This document shows positions 25,002 through 33,948 of a stretch of DNA of 42,017 nt, one piece after another. Source of the stretch: CAZDBA01 sp964503615 (GTDB taxonomy: Bacteria > Planctomycetota > Planctomycetia > Pirellulales > Pirellulaceae). Location: NCBI GenBank assembly GCA_964503615.1, contig CAZDBA010000019.1:1-42017 (forward strand). The letters run 5' to 3'. The position numbers and the translations under genes were made by a program. The notes under the pieces were generated by a model. That model saw only the letters and a program-made list of their open reading frames with translations, did not search any database and had not been told where the DNA came from. How positions within the stretch are numbered: position 1 is the stretch's first letter; each line of letters opens with the position of its first letter.

Positions 25002-26507
25002 CTAAGCGACTCGCTTGCGGTTTTCTTGCTTTAGCGCTTTGATAAATTTGCCGGCGCGGTGCCGGAGCGATTCGGCCAGCTTTCGCTTGGCGGGCTTTGC
25101 GTAGACGACTTGACCTTTGAATTTTCCGTGAAACAGGTTCTCCGGTTCGAAATAGGTGAACTCGATTCCGTGCGTTTGGAACCAATGTCCGTATTGCAAA
25201 GCTCCCGTCCGCGAGTGGGGGACCAGCTCACGAGACTGGATCAGTTCGACCGCTTGTTGATGTGTTTTGGGCTGGAAGGTGCCAGGTAAGTGTTGATACA
25301 TGCTCGGGCCTAGCAATATCGACGGCTTGCTCCAAAAAACAGCTTCGATGCCAACGCTGGAACCAAACGTGACCACTTTGTTGGCGGCTCGCATCAGCTG
25401 ATAGGTGTCGCAAGGATCGGTGGGTGAGATAATTGTCAGGTTGGGTGACTTGAGTTCCAACATTTGCCGCTTGATCTTGTTTTCTGTATTGGCAAGATTC
25501 GGGTGCATGCGAACGTAAAGATGGATCGAGTCGTCGCCTTGGAGCGAGTCGGCCAACCGTCGGATAGCAGTAAGTTGGTTTGAGTACAGTTTGTTCTTCC
25601 AAGCGTCGCCGATCGCAACGAATTCATCATCGGACGTACAAAAGATCGCGACGTTATGGGTTTTGGGGTTCCAGTTTTCAGGCAGACGACCGATTTGTTG
25701 ACCTTTAACAAAAGACTGCCAATTTCGCTCGACTCGATTGACTCGGTCGTGGAACCATGAAGCCGCGATTTTTTCACGCTGGTTCGGATCGGCAGAGTTC
25801 CAACTGGATACGATCGCCGCGTGGATCCCATCGATGTCATGGGGAAGATGGTTGGGGAACAAGTCGAAATGAAACTGGTCACATCCTCGTTCGTGCATGT
25901 AACAATCAACGCCGGTCGCTTGGCAGGCTCGTAAGATCGCTCGCATCGCTGCAAAACGGCCGTTAAAAACGTAAACACGATCGGGTGTTTTTTGTTTCAG
26001 GTACCGCAATGTAAATTGATAGGCTTGATAGGCAGAGCGGTACAGTTTGACGATCAATTCGCGATGGGCAATCAAATCGGGTTCGGGATCGCGGCAGAAA
26101 GAAACCAGAGACGAAAGAACGGCATAGCCAATATCAAAGTTATCGATTTGGTGCTGGGTTAATTGGTCCGGTCGCTCAAACTCGGGGACAGCGATCTTGG
26201 TTGCAGGTGTTTGGAACGGGATGGGAGGAGTCTGTTTGGTGAGCAGAGTTAGACCATGCTTTCGCCGTCCTATGCAGTCTGAGCAGGTGGAAGTTTCGTG
26301 AGTGCGGTTGAAATCGCAATTTGCCAATTCTCCCATGCATGAGATGTAATCAACGGAATCGCCGCGGTCGTAGTGAAGCTGAGCGATCTCAAGCTCCGTT
26401 TCGAAGTGCGGAGCGACCGTGGCGTACGGGGAAAAGATCGCGATTTTTGCTGGAGATTTAACGCAGTCCCAACATTCGGCAATTTTCGATTCTCGTTGGT
26501 TGTTCAT
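25002..26507 (-). CDS. Capsule polysaccharide biosynthesis-type glycosyltransferase with a cysteine cluster
   Basis: A 501-residue protein of the GT-B-like capsule/LPS transferase type. The ATG at 26507 is chosen because AAGG lies seven bases upstream; a 17-codon extension is possible. An N-terminal alpha/beta half (KIAIFSPYATVAPHFETELEIAQL, about 21-44) precedes a cysteine pattern C57-x6-C64-x10-C75-x2-C78 and GRRKHG, which looks able to bind a metal. The middle contains YVFNGRFAAMRAILRA and CYMHERGCDQFHFDLF. The C-terminal half has IHLYVRMHPNLANTENK, ISPTDPCDTYQLMRAANK and VVTFGSSVGIEAVFWSKPSI, typical of nucleotide-sugar-binding halves of capsule synthesis proteins. It heads the pse operon, so a role in adding pseudaminic acid or building its glycan is likely. 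Donor and acceptor cannot be read from the sequence. Confidence 0.75.
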   Translation of the reverse strand: MNNQRESKIAECWDCVKSPAKIAIFSPYATVAPHFETELEIAQLHYDRGDSVDYISCMGELANCDFNRTHETSTCSDCIGRRKHGLTLLTKQTPPIPFQTPATKIAVPEFERPDQLTQHQIDNFDIGYAVLSSLVSFCRDPEPDLIAHRELIVKLYRSAYQAYQFTLRYLKQKTPDRVYVFNGRFAAMRAILRACQATGVDCYMHERGCDQFHFDLFPNHLPHDIDGIHAAIVSSWNSADPNQREKIAASWFHDRVNRVERNWQSFVKGQQIGRLPENWNPKTHNVAIFCTSDDEFVAIGDAWKNKLYSNQLTAIRRLADSLQGDDSIHLYVRMHPNLANTENKIKRQMLELKSPNLTIISPTDPCDTYQLMRAANKVVTFGSSVGIEAVFWSKPSILLGPSMYQHLPGTFQPKTHQQAVELIQSRELVPHSRTGALQYGHWFQTHGIEFTYFEPENLFHGKFKGQVVYAKPAKRKLAESLRHRAGKFIKALKQENRKRVA

Positions 26508-26827
26508 CTTTGTGCCTTGGTCAATGTTGCAATCCCATGGGTATCGTTCCTTGAGCACCTTTTGCGACGCGGCAATTTATTCCTGAGGTTCGTTTCGGGC
26601 AATACTAATACGGGCCCAAGTTGGACTGCTACCATGTTTTATCGGGTTCTCCGCAGGATCGCTTGAATCTGGAACCGAACGTGGTGCCTAAACACCTTTT
26701 TGCCCCCTCGTCGATTTGGCATTCTTGAATTCTAATGGTGGCCACTCAAACGAGTGCTGACGGTAAGTTTGAGTTTCCGTTTTGGCAACTTTTCAGGAAA
26801 GTTCTTTTAGAAGTGACAAGTGTATTG
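26508..26827. other. Divergent intergenic region upstream of the pse operon
   Basis: About 320 bases between the capsule-type gene (-) and the hydrolase (+). It should carry promoters for both. I see no convincing -35/-10 pair. An ATG at 26735 would extend the hydrolase by 31 residues into this region; that stretch (MVATQTSADGKFEFPF...) does not align with the family. Confidence 0.45.
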
Positions 26828-27727
26828 ATGGCTGACAGTTCGGTTTCGAATTCAATAGAGAACGCCCAGCCAGATTGGCGTAACGAATACCCCTTCCAGT
26901 CGAACTTTATGGATCTGGCTGGAGTTCGCATGCACTACGTCGACGAAGGCAGCGGGCGGCCCGTGATCATGATCCATGGTAATCCGACTTGGTCGTTCTA
27001 TTATCGACGGCTCGTTTCGGAATTGTCGGGTGAGTATCGTGCGATCGCGGTTGACCATATTGGTTGTGGTTTGAGCGACAAACCAACCGGCTATACGTAT
27101 CAGCTTGATACACATATCAGTAACTTGTCTCGTTTGATTGAGGAGCTGGATCTGCAGAACGCGACTTTGGTTGCGCATGATTGGGGTGGCGCGATCGGGC
27201 TGGGTGCGTTGTTACAGCATCGCGAGCGATTTGAGCGAATCGTATTGTTTAATACTGGGGCTTTTCCTCCACCGTTTATTCCTTGGCGAATTCGCGCGTG
27301 TCGCATTCCGCTGTTGGGCAAATTGGCTGTTCAAGGTGGAAACCTTTTCGCGCGGGCTGCCGTGACCATGGCGACATCGCGGCGCGGGGGGCTGGAATCG
27401 ACGACGGCGTCCGGTTTATTGGCGCCCTACGACAGTTGGGGCAATCGGACTGCAATTTTTAACTTTGTGAAAGACATTCCCACCCGCTCAAATCAGCCGA
27501 CGTGGAAAACTCTTGAGCGAATTGAGTCAGGGTTGAGCGATCTGAAAGAGATGAAAAAACTGCTAGTTTGGGGCATGCAGGATTGGTGCTTCCGACCAGA
27601 ATGCCTGGAGCGGTTCATTCAGCATTGGCCCGAAGCGACAGTTAGGCGTATCGAATCGGCCAATCATTATGTCGTCGAAGACGCTTCGGATCAGGTGGTT
27701 GACGAACTGAAAACCTTTCTTCAGTAG
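26828..27727 (+). CDS. Alpha/beta hydrolase, OleB / haloalkane dehalogenase-like
   Basis: A 299-residue alpha/beta-hydrolase of the haloalkane dehalogenase superfamily, which also includes the beta-lactone decarboxylase OleB of olefin synthesis. It has an Asp nucleophile (VAHDWGGAIG, D118), the oxyanion/halide motif HGNPTWSFYYR (50-60) with N52 and W119 as the likely halide-type pair, AVDHIGCGLSDKP, an acid in LLVWGMQDWCF and the general-base His in ESANHYVVED. The N-terminus YPFQSNFMDLAGVRMHYVDEG fits the family if the ATG at 26828 is used; the ATG at 26735 is the alternative. No oleA, oleC or oleD homologue is in the window. Dehalogenase and OleB activities cannot be separated by eye; the WSFYYR form leans towards OleB. 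Confidence 0.85.
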   Translation: MADSSVSNSIENAQPDWRNEYPFQSNFMDLAGVRMHYVDEGSGRPVIMIHGNPTWSFYYRRLVSELSGEYRAIAVDHIGCGLSDKPTGYTYQLDTHISNLSRLIEELDLQNATLVAHDWGGAIGLGALLQHRERFERIVLFNTGAFPPPFIPWRIRACRIPLLGKLAVQGGNLFARAAVTMATSRRGGLESTTASGLLAPYDSWGNRTAIFNFVKDIPTRSNQPTWKTLERIESGLSDLKEMKKLLVWGMQDWCFRPECLERFIQHWPEATVRRIESANHYVVEDASDQVVDELKTFLQ

Positions 27728-27849
27728 CTGATTTTCGCTCGCGTTTGGTCAAAAAGCCAAGATACTTACTGGCGTGCCTTCGAAGCGGGGTTGGAAATCG
27801 CAACCGCGGAGAGAACAATGACTGTTAGTAAATTTTGAATGGTTGATTG

Positions 27850-30240
27850 ATGGCAGAGTTTGATCCTTATTTAAAGTGGTTAGGTATTCGGCAAAGTACG
27901 CGGCCGTTGGACCACTATACGTTGCTTGGGATCGAGAGATTCGAAGATGATCAGGAAGTCATCATTTCCGCTGCTGATCGGCAGATGGCTCATGTTAGAA
28001 GCTTTCAAACGGGCGCGCGGGGTGCAATCGCACAGAAAGTCCTGAATCAATTGGCGCGAGCGCGTCGTTGTTTGATGACCGAGGATAAGAAAGCGGAGTA
28101 CGATCGGACGCTTCGTGTCCAGTTGAAGGCTCATTTTGCGGATGCCTCAACAGTGCCGCCCAAAGCCGCTCCAGATTCTGAGCCAGACCAGCCAGTATCG
28201 CGTCCGCAAATCGCTCCCCGCACCAGCATAACACACAACGTCCCTGAATCGGATGTTCTGGTTGACGACGGAATTCTGTCTGGTGAGCGGCGGGTGCGAA
28301 GGCAGAAGAAAAGCAGCGGTGTGCTGTGGACCGTTGTTGGCGGGTTGGGCGGCGGCGTGTGCGCGATCATCTTTTGCTATTTTTTGCTGAACAACCTCGG
28401 CCTGTTTAAAAGCGAGGATGAAGCGGGCAAAGTAGAAGAGCGAGTCGAGAGGACGATCAAAGACAGTGAATCGAAAGAACGAACTGGTGACGATGGCGAA
28501 TCAGAAAAGCAATTGGCCAATGGTAGCGACGAAGAATCGCCCAAAGACAACCAAGGTAGTCCGCCTGTTGAAATAGCTGAGTCTGAACAAGAAAATCCGA
28601 AGGTGGATTCGCCTTCTGATTCTAGAGGGGACGCTCCCTCTGATCGGTTGCAAGCCTTTCGAACCAAGCAGGTGCAAAATCGGTTGGACAATTTGCTCAA
28701 TCGTTATCAGACCCGATTGGATGATCCGAATGGTGAGCCCCAAGGTGAACTGGCCAGTTTGCGCCGTGAGTCTCAAGAAATCATCGAACAGCACCCAGCA
28801 CTCAACTTGGTCAATCGTATCGAGATTGAGTTTCCGGTCGCATCAGATTCGGGTGAAAGCGTCGTTCCTCCTGAGGCGGGAACTGCAACACTTGAAACCA
28901 AGGTTGCCGAAGTAAGTATGCCGACCTTTGGTTCAGCGCCACCCACTGGAAGTAAAAGGGTAGATTTGCCAACTGCGATCGCCATCGAGGAAGAGGAAGT
29001 GCTGGTTGATTCACTTTTTGAGGCTGAATTCAAGGCGGCTAAGAACGATCTGGTAGCGGGCCGTCAATTGGCGCAACGGTTAGTCATTGAAGCAAACCGA
29101 GCTGCTGTTAGTGACTCACGTAAGTACGTTTTACTCGTCAAGGCGATGGAGGTTGCCAAAAAGGTAGGTGACGGTGAATCGGCCGCGAACGCGTTTATGG
29201 GACTGGAAGATAACTTTAACAACGTCGCAGATTGGAATGAGATCCATAAGACCATGGATTCCATCAGTCGAAAAATTAAAACGCCAGCGCAAGCCAAAGT
29301 TTTTTATTCAGGTGTGCAGCGCCTGTCCGATCGAGCTTTTGCGAGTGGGAATTTCGGCGAAGCTGAATTTCTGGCCGGAAAAGGATACAGCGTTGCCCGA
29401 AAGCAAGATCAACCGATGGGGCGAGACTACTATCAGCGCGTTCGCAACTATTTTGCGGACCTGGAACGCATTCAATCCAAGAACCCGGATACCGATTTAA
29501 ATCTGGATTCGTCGGACCCGAGGGAGCTTTTAAATCGGGGGAACTATCTTGTTTATCTCAAAGGTGATGCCGAAGGTTTTAAGTATTGGGCCAAATCAGA
29601 AAAAGAGTCGTTGAGTGTTTTGGCAGCAATGGAAATTGAGTTTGAGGATGCTCCCTCACTCGCAACTCAATTCGAGTTGGGAAAGGCCTGGTACGAAATG
29701 GCAAGTGAGTATGAATCGTTCGAAGACCATTTTGGCTTGGCTCGTTCTGCCTCTTTACTCAGGCCCGTACTGGACGAATTAAATGATCGAGACCGTTTGG
29801 TTGCCAAAGTCATGGTTGGTCAGATCGATCAGAAGTTCGCTCCGATTTTTGAAGACAGGGACACGATTGGTGAATTTCCAAGCGTTTTAAAAGCGAACAA
29901 CATTTTCTATTTCGTTGGCAATGATTCCAGTGCCAGAAAGCAGGGGCCTTCGGGAATTTTCATCCAATTCAAAGGGTCCCGAGAAGCCTATCTGTATTTT
30001 GAAACGATCGAAAATGACGAAGTCAAAATACGTGAAGGCAAGACCGCCGCGAGACACAGCCCTGCCGGAGTTTATTTCGCGACTCGGGATAGTCGTTTCC
30101 GGATGGCGCTTAATGGAGCTGGACGACCGATGGAGCTGGTTGTGGAAGAGTACGATCCTCGTCGCAAAGCATTTTCCGGAAAGTATATGTTTCAACAATC
30201 CACTCCACCAAGTAGTCTGCCCGACGGTTACGTGGAATAG
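27850..30240 (+). CDS. Planctomycete J-like-domain membrane protein with acidic linker
   Basis: A 796-residue protein whose function is unknown. Residues 1-95 form a J-domain-like module common in planctomycetes (FDPYLKWLGIRQSTRPLDHY, TLLGIERFEDDQEVIISAAD, RQMAHVRSFQTGARG, ARARRCLMTEDKKAEYD); the HPD motif of true DnaJ proteins is absent, so it is not expected to stimulate Hsp70 directly. A Pro/Arg-rich stretch follows, then one membrane span at about 159-181 (LWTVVGGLGGGVCAIIFCYFL in abbreviated view, near LWTVVGGLGGGVCAI). Next comes a highly acidic Glu/Ser/Asp-rich linker (about 185-260). The remaining 530 residues are mostly helical and possibly repeat-like (ARSASLLRPVLDEL, FELGKAWYEMASEYESF), ending in a beta-rich segment. 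The topology suggests an inside module and a large periplasmic part. The ATG at 27850 is preferred to a TTG one codon earlier. Confidence 0.8.
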   Translation: MAEFDPYLKWLGIRQSTRPLDHYTLLGIERFEDDQEVIISAADRQMAHVRSFQTGARGAIAQKVLNQLARARRCLMTEDKKAEYDRTLRVQLKAHFADASTVPPKAAPDSEPDQPVSRPQIAPRTSITHNVPESDVLVDDGILSGERRVRRQKKSSGVLWTVVGGLGGGVCAIIFCYFLLNNLGLFKSEDEAGKVEERVERTIKDSESKERTGDDGESEKQLANGSDEESPKDNQGSPPVEIAESEQENPKVDSPSDSRGDAPSDRLQAFRTKQVQNRLDNLLNRYQTRLDDPNGEPQGELASLRRESQEIIEQHPALNLVNRIEIEFPVASDSGESVVPPEAGTATLETKVAEVSMPTFGSAPPTGSKRVDLPTAIAIEEEEVLVDSLFEAEFKAAKNDLVAGRQLAQRLVIEANRAAVSDSRKYVLLVKAMEVAKKVGDGESAANAFMGLEDNFNNVADWNEIHKTMDSISRKIKTPAQAKVFYSGVQRLSDRAFASGNFGEAEFLAGKGYSVARKQDQPMGRDYYQRVRNYFADLERIQSKNPDTDLNLDSSDPRELLNRGNYLVYLKGDAEGFKYWAKSEKESLSVLAAMEIEFEDAPSLATQFELGKAWYEMASEYESFEDHFGLARSASLLRPVLDELNDRDRLVAKVMVGQIDQKFAPIFEDRDTIGEFPSVLKANNIFYFVGNDSSARKQGPSGIFIQFKGSREAYLYFETIENDEVKIREGKTAARHSPAGVYFATRDSRFRMALNGAGRPMELVVEEYDPRRKAFSGKYMFQQSTPPSSLPDGYVE

Positions 30241-30259
30241 CCCTGAGCTCAAAATTGAT

Positions 30260-30760
30260 ATGGAAATGGAAGAGCAATTCCGAGTTGAGCTTGAGAAGGA
30301 GCAGTTGATCTTTAGCGCTGCTCACTTTATCACCTTCGTCGACGCAGACGGAAACACGATTTGTGAACAGTTACATGGGCACAACTATCGCGTGCGATGT
30401 GAGGTGTTTGGTTCTCTAAATGAACATGGCTACGTGGTCGACTTTATTGCGCTGCGTGATACGTTGGCAAATCTTGTAAAGCAGTTCGACCACAAGATGC
30501 TGGTTGCAACGGAGCATCCCACCATCAAAGTCACAGATGATCAGCGAGAGGTCACTTTGAGTTTTGAAGATCGCCGCTGGGTTTTTCCACGGGTCGACTG
30601 TGTACTTTTGCCAATCTCGAACACGACGGCTGAATTGCTTGCCCGTCATCTTTGCGACCGCTTGATCGAATCGGGGGTCATGGACGGTTCTGTCACGAAG
30701 GTTGTGGTGAGCGTCGATGAAAACGAAGGCCAGTGGGGCGTTTGTGCCAAGTCGCTTTGA
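30260..30760 (+). CDS. queD: 6-carboxytetrahydropterin synthase / 6-pyruvoyltetrahydropterin synthase-like (QueD)
   Basis: A T-fold zinc enzyme. QueD converts dihydroneopterin triphosphate to 6-carboxytetrahydropterin in queuosine and deazapurine synthesis. The 166-residue frame starts at the ATG at 30260 (MEMEEQFRVE), 19 bases after the previous stop; a much longer open frame overlapping the preceding gene is rejected. Zinc ligands are H22 (FSAAHFI), H39 and H41 (LHGHNYRV), and the catalytic cysteine C35 gives the CxxxHGH motif typical of QueD. VVDFIALRDTLANLV and the pterin-anchoring Glu near ENEGQWG agree. An insertion (DDQREVTLSFEDRRWVFPR) makes it longer than E. coli QueD (121). No queC, queE or folE is adjacent, so a pterin-synthase variant is not excluded. 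Confidence 0.85.
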   Translation: MEMEEQFRVELEKEQLIFSAAHFITFVDADGNTICEQLHGHNYRVRCEVFGSLNEHGYVVDFIALRDTLANLVKQFDHKMLVATEHPTIKVTDDQREVTLSFEDRRWVFPRVDCVLLPISNTTAELLARHLCDRLIESGVMDGSVTKVVVSVDENEGQWGVCAKSL

Positions 30761-30943
30761 GCCTTCGTCCGCTTTCCAATCCAGGTCACGATTTGCCGAC
30801 TGGAGTCGCCCGATTCGCTTTGCAACGATTGTGTTGTTTGTGTGGGGTGTTTTCCGGGGTACTGCTTTAAGAAAAGAGCCAAAACGTTAAGCGGCGACAA
30901 TGGGTTTGTTTTCTTCTCAGATTTGGCAGCGATTTGCCCGCAA

Positions 30944-32155
30944 ATGCCTGAGTTGCGCGGTAGGTTTTTACGTCTTTATCACGCTTTTCAGTGGGCTTTC
31001 ATTGTGATTATCAAACCAAGTCAAATAGAAGAAATCAACAAGCAACAAGTTGCTAACAAGACTCGTAAAGTCTTGCATCTTATCAATGGCGAACATTTCT
31101 CGGGTGCAGAGCGGGTGCAGGACTTACTTGCCATGCAGTTGCCCCAATTCGGTTACAACGTCGGATTCGCCTGTTTGAAACCAGAGAAGTTTCCACGAGT
31201 GCGACAGTCAGAATCTGAATTGTTCGAAGTCGCCATGAAAAGCAAATTCGATTTTAAGATCATTGGTCGAATTTGTGAGATTATTCGTTCCGGCGATTTC
31301 GAAGCGTTGCACGCTCATACGCCACGCTCGTTAATGATCGGTGGGTTTGTAGCCAGACGCAGTGAAATTCCGCTGATTTATCACGTTCACAGTCCGGTAG
31401 GTCGCGACTCAAATAAAAAGTTTCGCAACAGATTCAACACGTTTATGGAAAAACGAAGTTTGAAGCGGGTCGAAAAAATGATCTGCGTTTCCAATTCGCT
31501 TTACGGTTACATGAAGGAACTCGGGCACGACCCGAAAAAGCTGGCTGTTGTGCAAAACGGTGTGCCAGTTGTAAGCGATTTGCCAGAGCGGAATACTCCT
31601 GAGGGCACTTGGACGATCGGTACGATGGCTCTTTTTCGTCCTCGTAAGGGAACGGAAGTACTGTTGAAGGCAATCGCCGAACTGAAGAACAAAGGGATGG
31701 ACGTTCATCTGCGAGCCGTTGGCCCGTTTGAAACACCTGAATACAAAACCGAGGTTCTTTTCCTGGCCAAAAAATTGGGGCTGGAAGAAGCGATCACTTG
31801 GACCGGCTTTCAAAAGAATATCAATCACGAACTGCAACAGATGGATTTGTTTGTGCTGCCTAGCCTTTATGGCGAAGGTTTGCCAATGGTCGTGTTGGAA
31901 TCGATGGCATGTGGTGTTCCTGTCGTGGCCAGTCGAGTTGAGGGGATTCCGGAAGCGATTCGAGATGGTGTTGATGGTTTGATCTTTGAGCCCGGTAGCG
32001 AAAACGATCTTGCCGAAAAACTATCTTCTTTGATCCAGGCACCAGAGAAATGGCCTGCCATGCGCAGTAGTGCCTTGCAGCGACAGCGGCAGCAGTTGTC
32101 AGATGTGAGCATGGCAAGCCAGACCGCAAAGATATACGACGAAGTCCTTGGATAG
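30944..32155 (+). CDS. Glycosyltransferase family 4
   Basis: A GT-B retaining glycosyltransferase. The N-terminal half begins KVLHLINGEHFSGAERVQDLL with the donor-side loop, then FEALHAHTPRSLMIGG and IYHVHSPVGRDSNKKF. The C-terminal half has the GT4 sugar-nucleotide site: WTIGTMALFRPRKGTEVLLK, VLPSLYGEGLPMVVLESMAC (the EX7E pair) and GVPVVASRVEGIPEAI, GVDGLIFEPGSENDLA. The start is uncertain: the frame is open from 30842 (GTG), 30944 is the only in-frame ATG before the domain, and a GTG at 31004 would also fit. About 400 residues is normal for GT4. It converges on another GT4 gene across a strong terminator, so the two probably serve surface polysaccharide synthesis together with the pse operon. 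Confidence 0.85.
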   Translation: MPELRGRFLRLYHAFQWAFIVIIKPSQIEEINKQQVANKTRKVLHLINGEHFSGAERVQDLLAMQLPQFGYNVGFACLKPEKFPRVRQSESELFEVAMKSKFDFKIIGRICEIIRSGDFEALHAHTPRSLMIGGFVARRSEIPLIYHVHSPVGRDSNKKFRNRFNTFMEKRSLKRVEKMICVSNSLYGYMKELGHDPKKLAVVQNGVPVVSDLPERNTPEGTWTIGTMALFRPRKGTEVLLKAIAELKNKGMDVHLRAVGPFETPEYKTEVLFLAKKLGLEEAITWTGFQKNINHELQQMDLFVLPSLYGEGLPMVVLESMACGVPVVASRVEGIPEAIRDGVDGLIFEPGSENDLAEKLSSLIQAPEKWPAMRSSALQRQRQQLSDVSMASQTAKIYDEVLG

Positions 32156-32202
32156 ATTCGCGCCTGCTTTTTATCCACTCAATGGCTCGTTACAGACGAA
32201 AT

Positions 32203-32238
32203 AAACAAAGCCCACTCGATTTCGAGTGGGCTTTGTTT
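32203..32238. terminator. Strong bidirectional intrinsic terminator
   Basis: A long perfect hairpin: AAACAAAGCCCACTCGA (32203-32219) pairs with TCGAGTGGGCTTTGTTT (32222-32238). The stem core is GC-rich and T/A-rich outer arms give a U-tract in both directions. It lies between convergent GT4 genes ending at 32155 (+) and 32264 (-), where such a terminator is expected. Confidence 0.9.
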
Positions 32239-32263
32239 TTGATCTTTAGTTGTGGACCCAGAG

Positions 32264-33511
32264 TTAGGCCGCTGAACGAAGGATTCGTGGACCAGTAAAT
32301 CGAATTTGTTTTCCGAGGACCGCCTCACTTACGTCGATCAGTTTGTCGCCGTAGTCAGCAAATTGATATCGGTTTTCCACACGACTCTTCGATCGTTCGC
32401 GGATTCCTGCAGCAACTTCAGGTTGGTTGGCCAGCATCCGAATCACATTGACGGTTTGTTCGTAGTCGCCATAGGGTACCACGATTCCTGCTCCACCGGC
32501 GACCGCTTCTTGAGCACCGCCAGAATTCGCGAAAGTGATTACTGGTAAACCGGTAACCATCGCTTCGTGGATCACACAGGGAAACGGATCGACACGAGAG
32601 GACAGCAGGAACGAATCAGCGCCTACAAAATAGGGTTCAACATTGGCTCGTTCACCGATAAAGTGCACGTTGTCTCGTGCTCCTGATTTTTCCAGATCCA
32701 ATTGCACGTAGTGAAAGGGCGAATGAGTCCAGCGAGGGCCGTCTCCAACCCATACAAAATGGATCGGAGTCGCGGTGTTGTTGGTTTCTGTCACTCGACG
32801 AGCGATCGCTGCATAGTGATCAATCCCTTTACGAAGATCCAAAGTCCCACAGCCTAGTACGATATATGCATTTTCAGGCAGGTTGAGCTCTTGTCGAATC
32901 TGCGTGTACGCTTCATCACGGGTGATGCTGGTTCCAAAGTCAGGCTTGAGCAAACCCTGAGGAAGGACCATTCCTTTTCCGGTTGGTATCGGCGTTTTGG
33001 CATCTGCCGCATCGCGAACTGCGTGGACAGGAAAGATGACTCGGTTGGAGAGTTCGTAGACGTTTTGATAATCCTCTTCGGAGTAAGAAGAGGGTAATTC
33101 GTGAATAAGGGACAGAACCGGAACACCAACGTCTGCAAGTTCTTTGGAGATGAATCGCGATTCCATGCTATTGCAGATTGCGAGAATGGGCGTGTTATCC
33201 CGCTCGCGGCCGACAATCTTTTGAACCCGTTTTCTAAGTTCGTCTGTTGGCTTTCGTGGTATGTTCAGGCAGTCAATGGGCCGAGCTGATTGCTTTTGAA
33301 AATCTTCTACCAGGTGTCCGCCATTGTGTAAGATCGTTTCACATTGAATGTCGCAATTCTCTTTGAAGTGCTTGAGAATATTCAAAATGATTAAAGGAGC
33401 TCCCGTACGAGTCGCTTCATGAGATACGAAAAGCACTCTAGGTTTGGCAGCGCCTTGGCTCTTTTCGCTCTTTGGCTTTGTACCAAAAAGGTGCAGGCCC
33501 TTTTTGGTCAT
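32264..33511 (-). CDS. Glycosyltransferase family 4
   Basis: A second GT-B retaining glycosyltransferase. The ATG at 33511 (MTKKGLHLFGTKPK) is preferred because GGGAG lies 11 bases before it, giving 415 residues; the frame stays open to a TTG at 33616. The N-terminal half starts PRVLFVSHEATRTGAPLIIL, a form seen in transferases acting on surface glycans, and continues with VLSLIHELPSSYSEEDYQN. The C-terminal half has IVLGCGTLDLRKGIDHYAAI, HFVWVGDGPRW, FIGERANVEPYFVGADSFLL and SRVDPFPCVIHEAMVTGLPV (the EX7E region), SGGAQEAVAGGAGIVVPYGD. Sequence and layout place it with the neighbouring GT4 and ABC exporter genes. Donor and acceptor are unknown. Confidence 0.87.
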   Translation of the reverse strand: MTKKGLHLFGTKPKSEKSQGAAKPRVLFVSHEATRTGAPLIILNILKHFKENCDIQCETILHNGGHLVEDFQKQSARPIDCLNIPRKPTDELRKRVQKIVGRERDNTPILAICNSMESRFISKELADVGVPVLSLIHELPSSYSEEDYQNVYELSNRVIFPVHAVRDAADAKTPIPTGKGMVLPQGLLKPDFGTSITRDEAYTQIRQELNLPENAYIVLGCGTLDLRKGIDHYAAIARRVTETNNTATPIHFVWVGDGPRWTHSPFHYVQLDLEKSGARDNVHFIGERANVEPYFVGADSFLLSSRVDPFPCVIHEAMVTGLPVITFANSGGAQEAVAGGAGIVVPYGDYEQTVNVIRMLANQPEVAAGIRERSKSRVENRYQFADYGDKLIDVSEAVLGKQIRFTGPRILRSAA

Positions 33512-33948
33512 TTTCGAAATTACTCCCACCGACTCTACTCCACTAAATTCATTTGGCTTGATCGCTTGCCAACTCTGCGAACGAGAGTCAGCGAAGATGT
33601 TATTGGGATCGGACAAACCATCTGGGATATTTGCTACAACAGGTCCAGTCCTTAGGCTTTGACTTTTGATGCAAGCAAAGAGGGCCCGTTAAGCGACCGG
33701 GGACAGTATCAATTCGTTGATCAAACGTGAAGGCCACTGGGGGTAGCTAGCGTTGCTGATCCCTTGTGTTGGAAGTTGGCCGGGGAAAGAAAAGTCAACG
33801 CCCTATTAGACTTGGGAAATTCTGGAAAATTCCACAGGCAGCCTCTCGAAGAATAGAATCTCAAGCCAACCTGATGATAGCTAGCGGGACGCTAAAAGCA
33901 GTTGGATTCCCCTACCCCTCTCAGGGGGCGAAAAGTGGGAGGCGCGCA
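33512..33948. other. Intergenic stretch between GT4 and ABC exporter, with GCTAGC repeats
   Basis: About 440 bases (330 if the GT4 starts at its upstream TTG) with no gene I can support. It holds two TAGCTAGCG-type elements, at 33744-33752 and 33878-33886, the second followed by GGACGCTA to give a small hairpin (TAGCG/CGCTA). A Ctract/G-tract pair near 33910-33928 (CCCCT...AGGGGG) could form a weak stem just downstream of the exporter stop. Confidence 0.45.

Noticed and set aside
29915..30259. N-terminal extension of the queD frame by 115 codons
   Set aside because: It overlaps the end of the J-like-domain gene; QueD homology begins just after the ATG at 30260.
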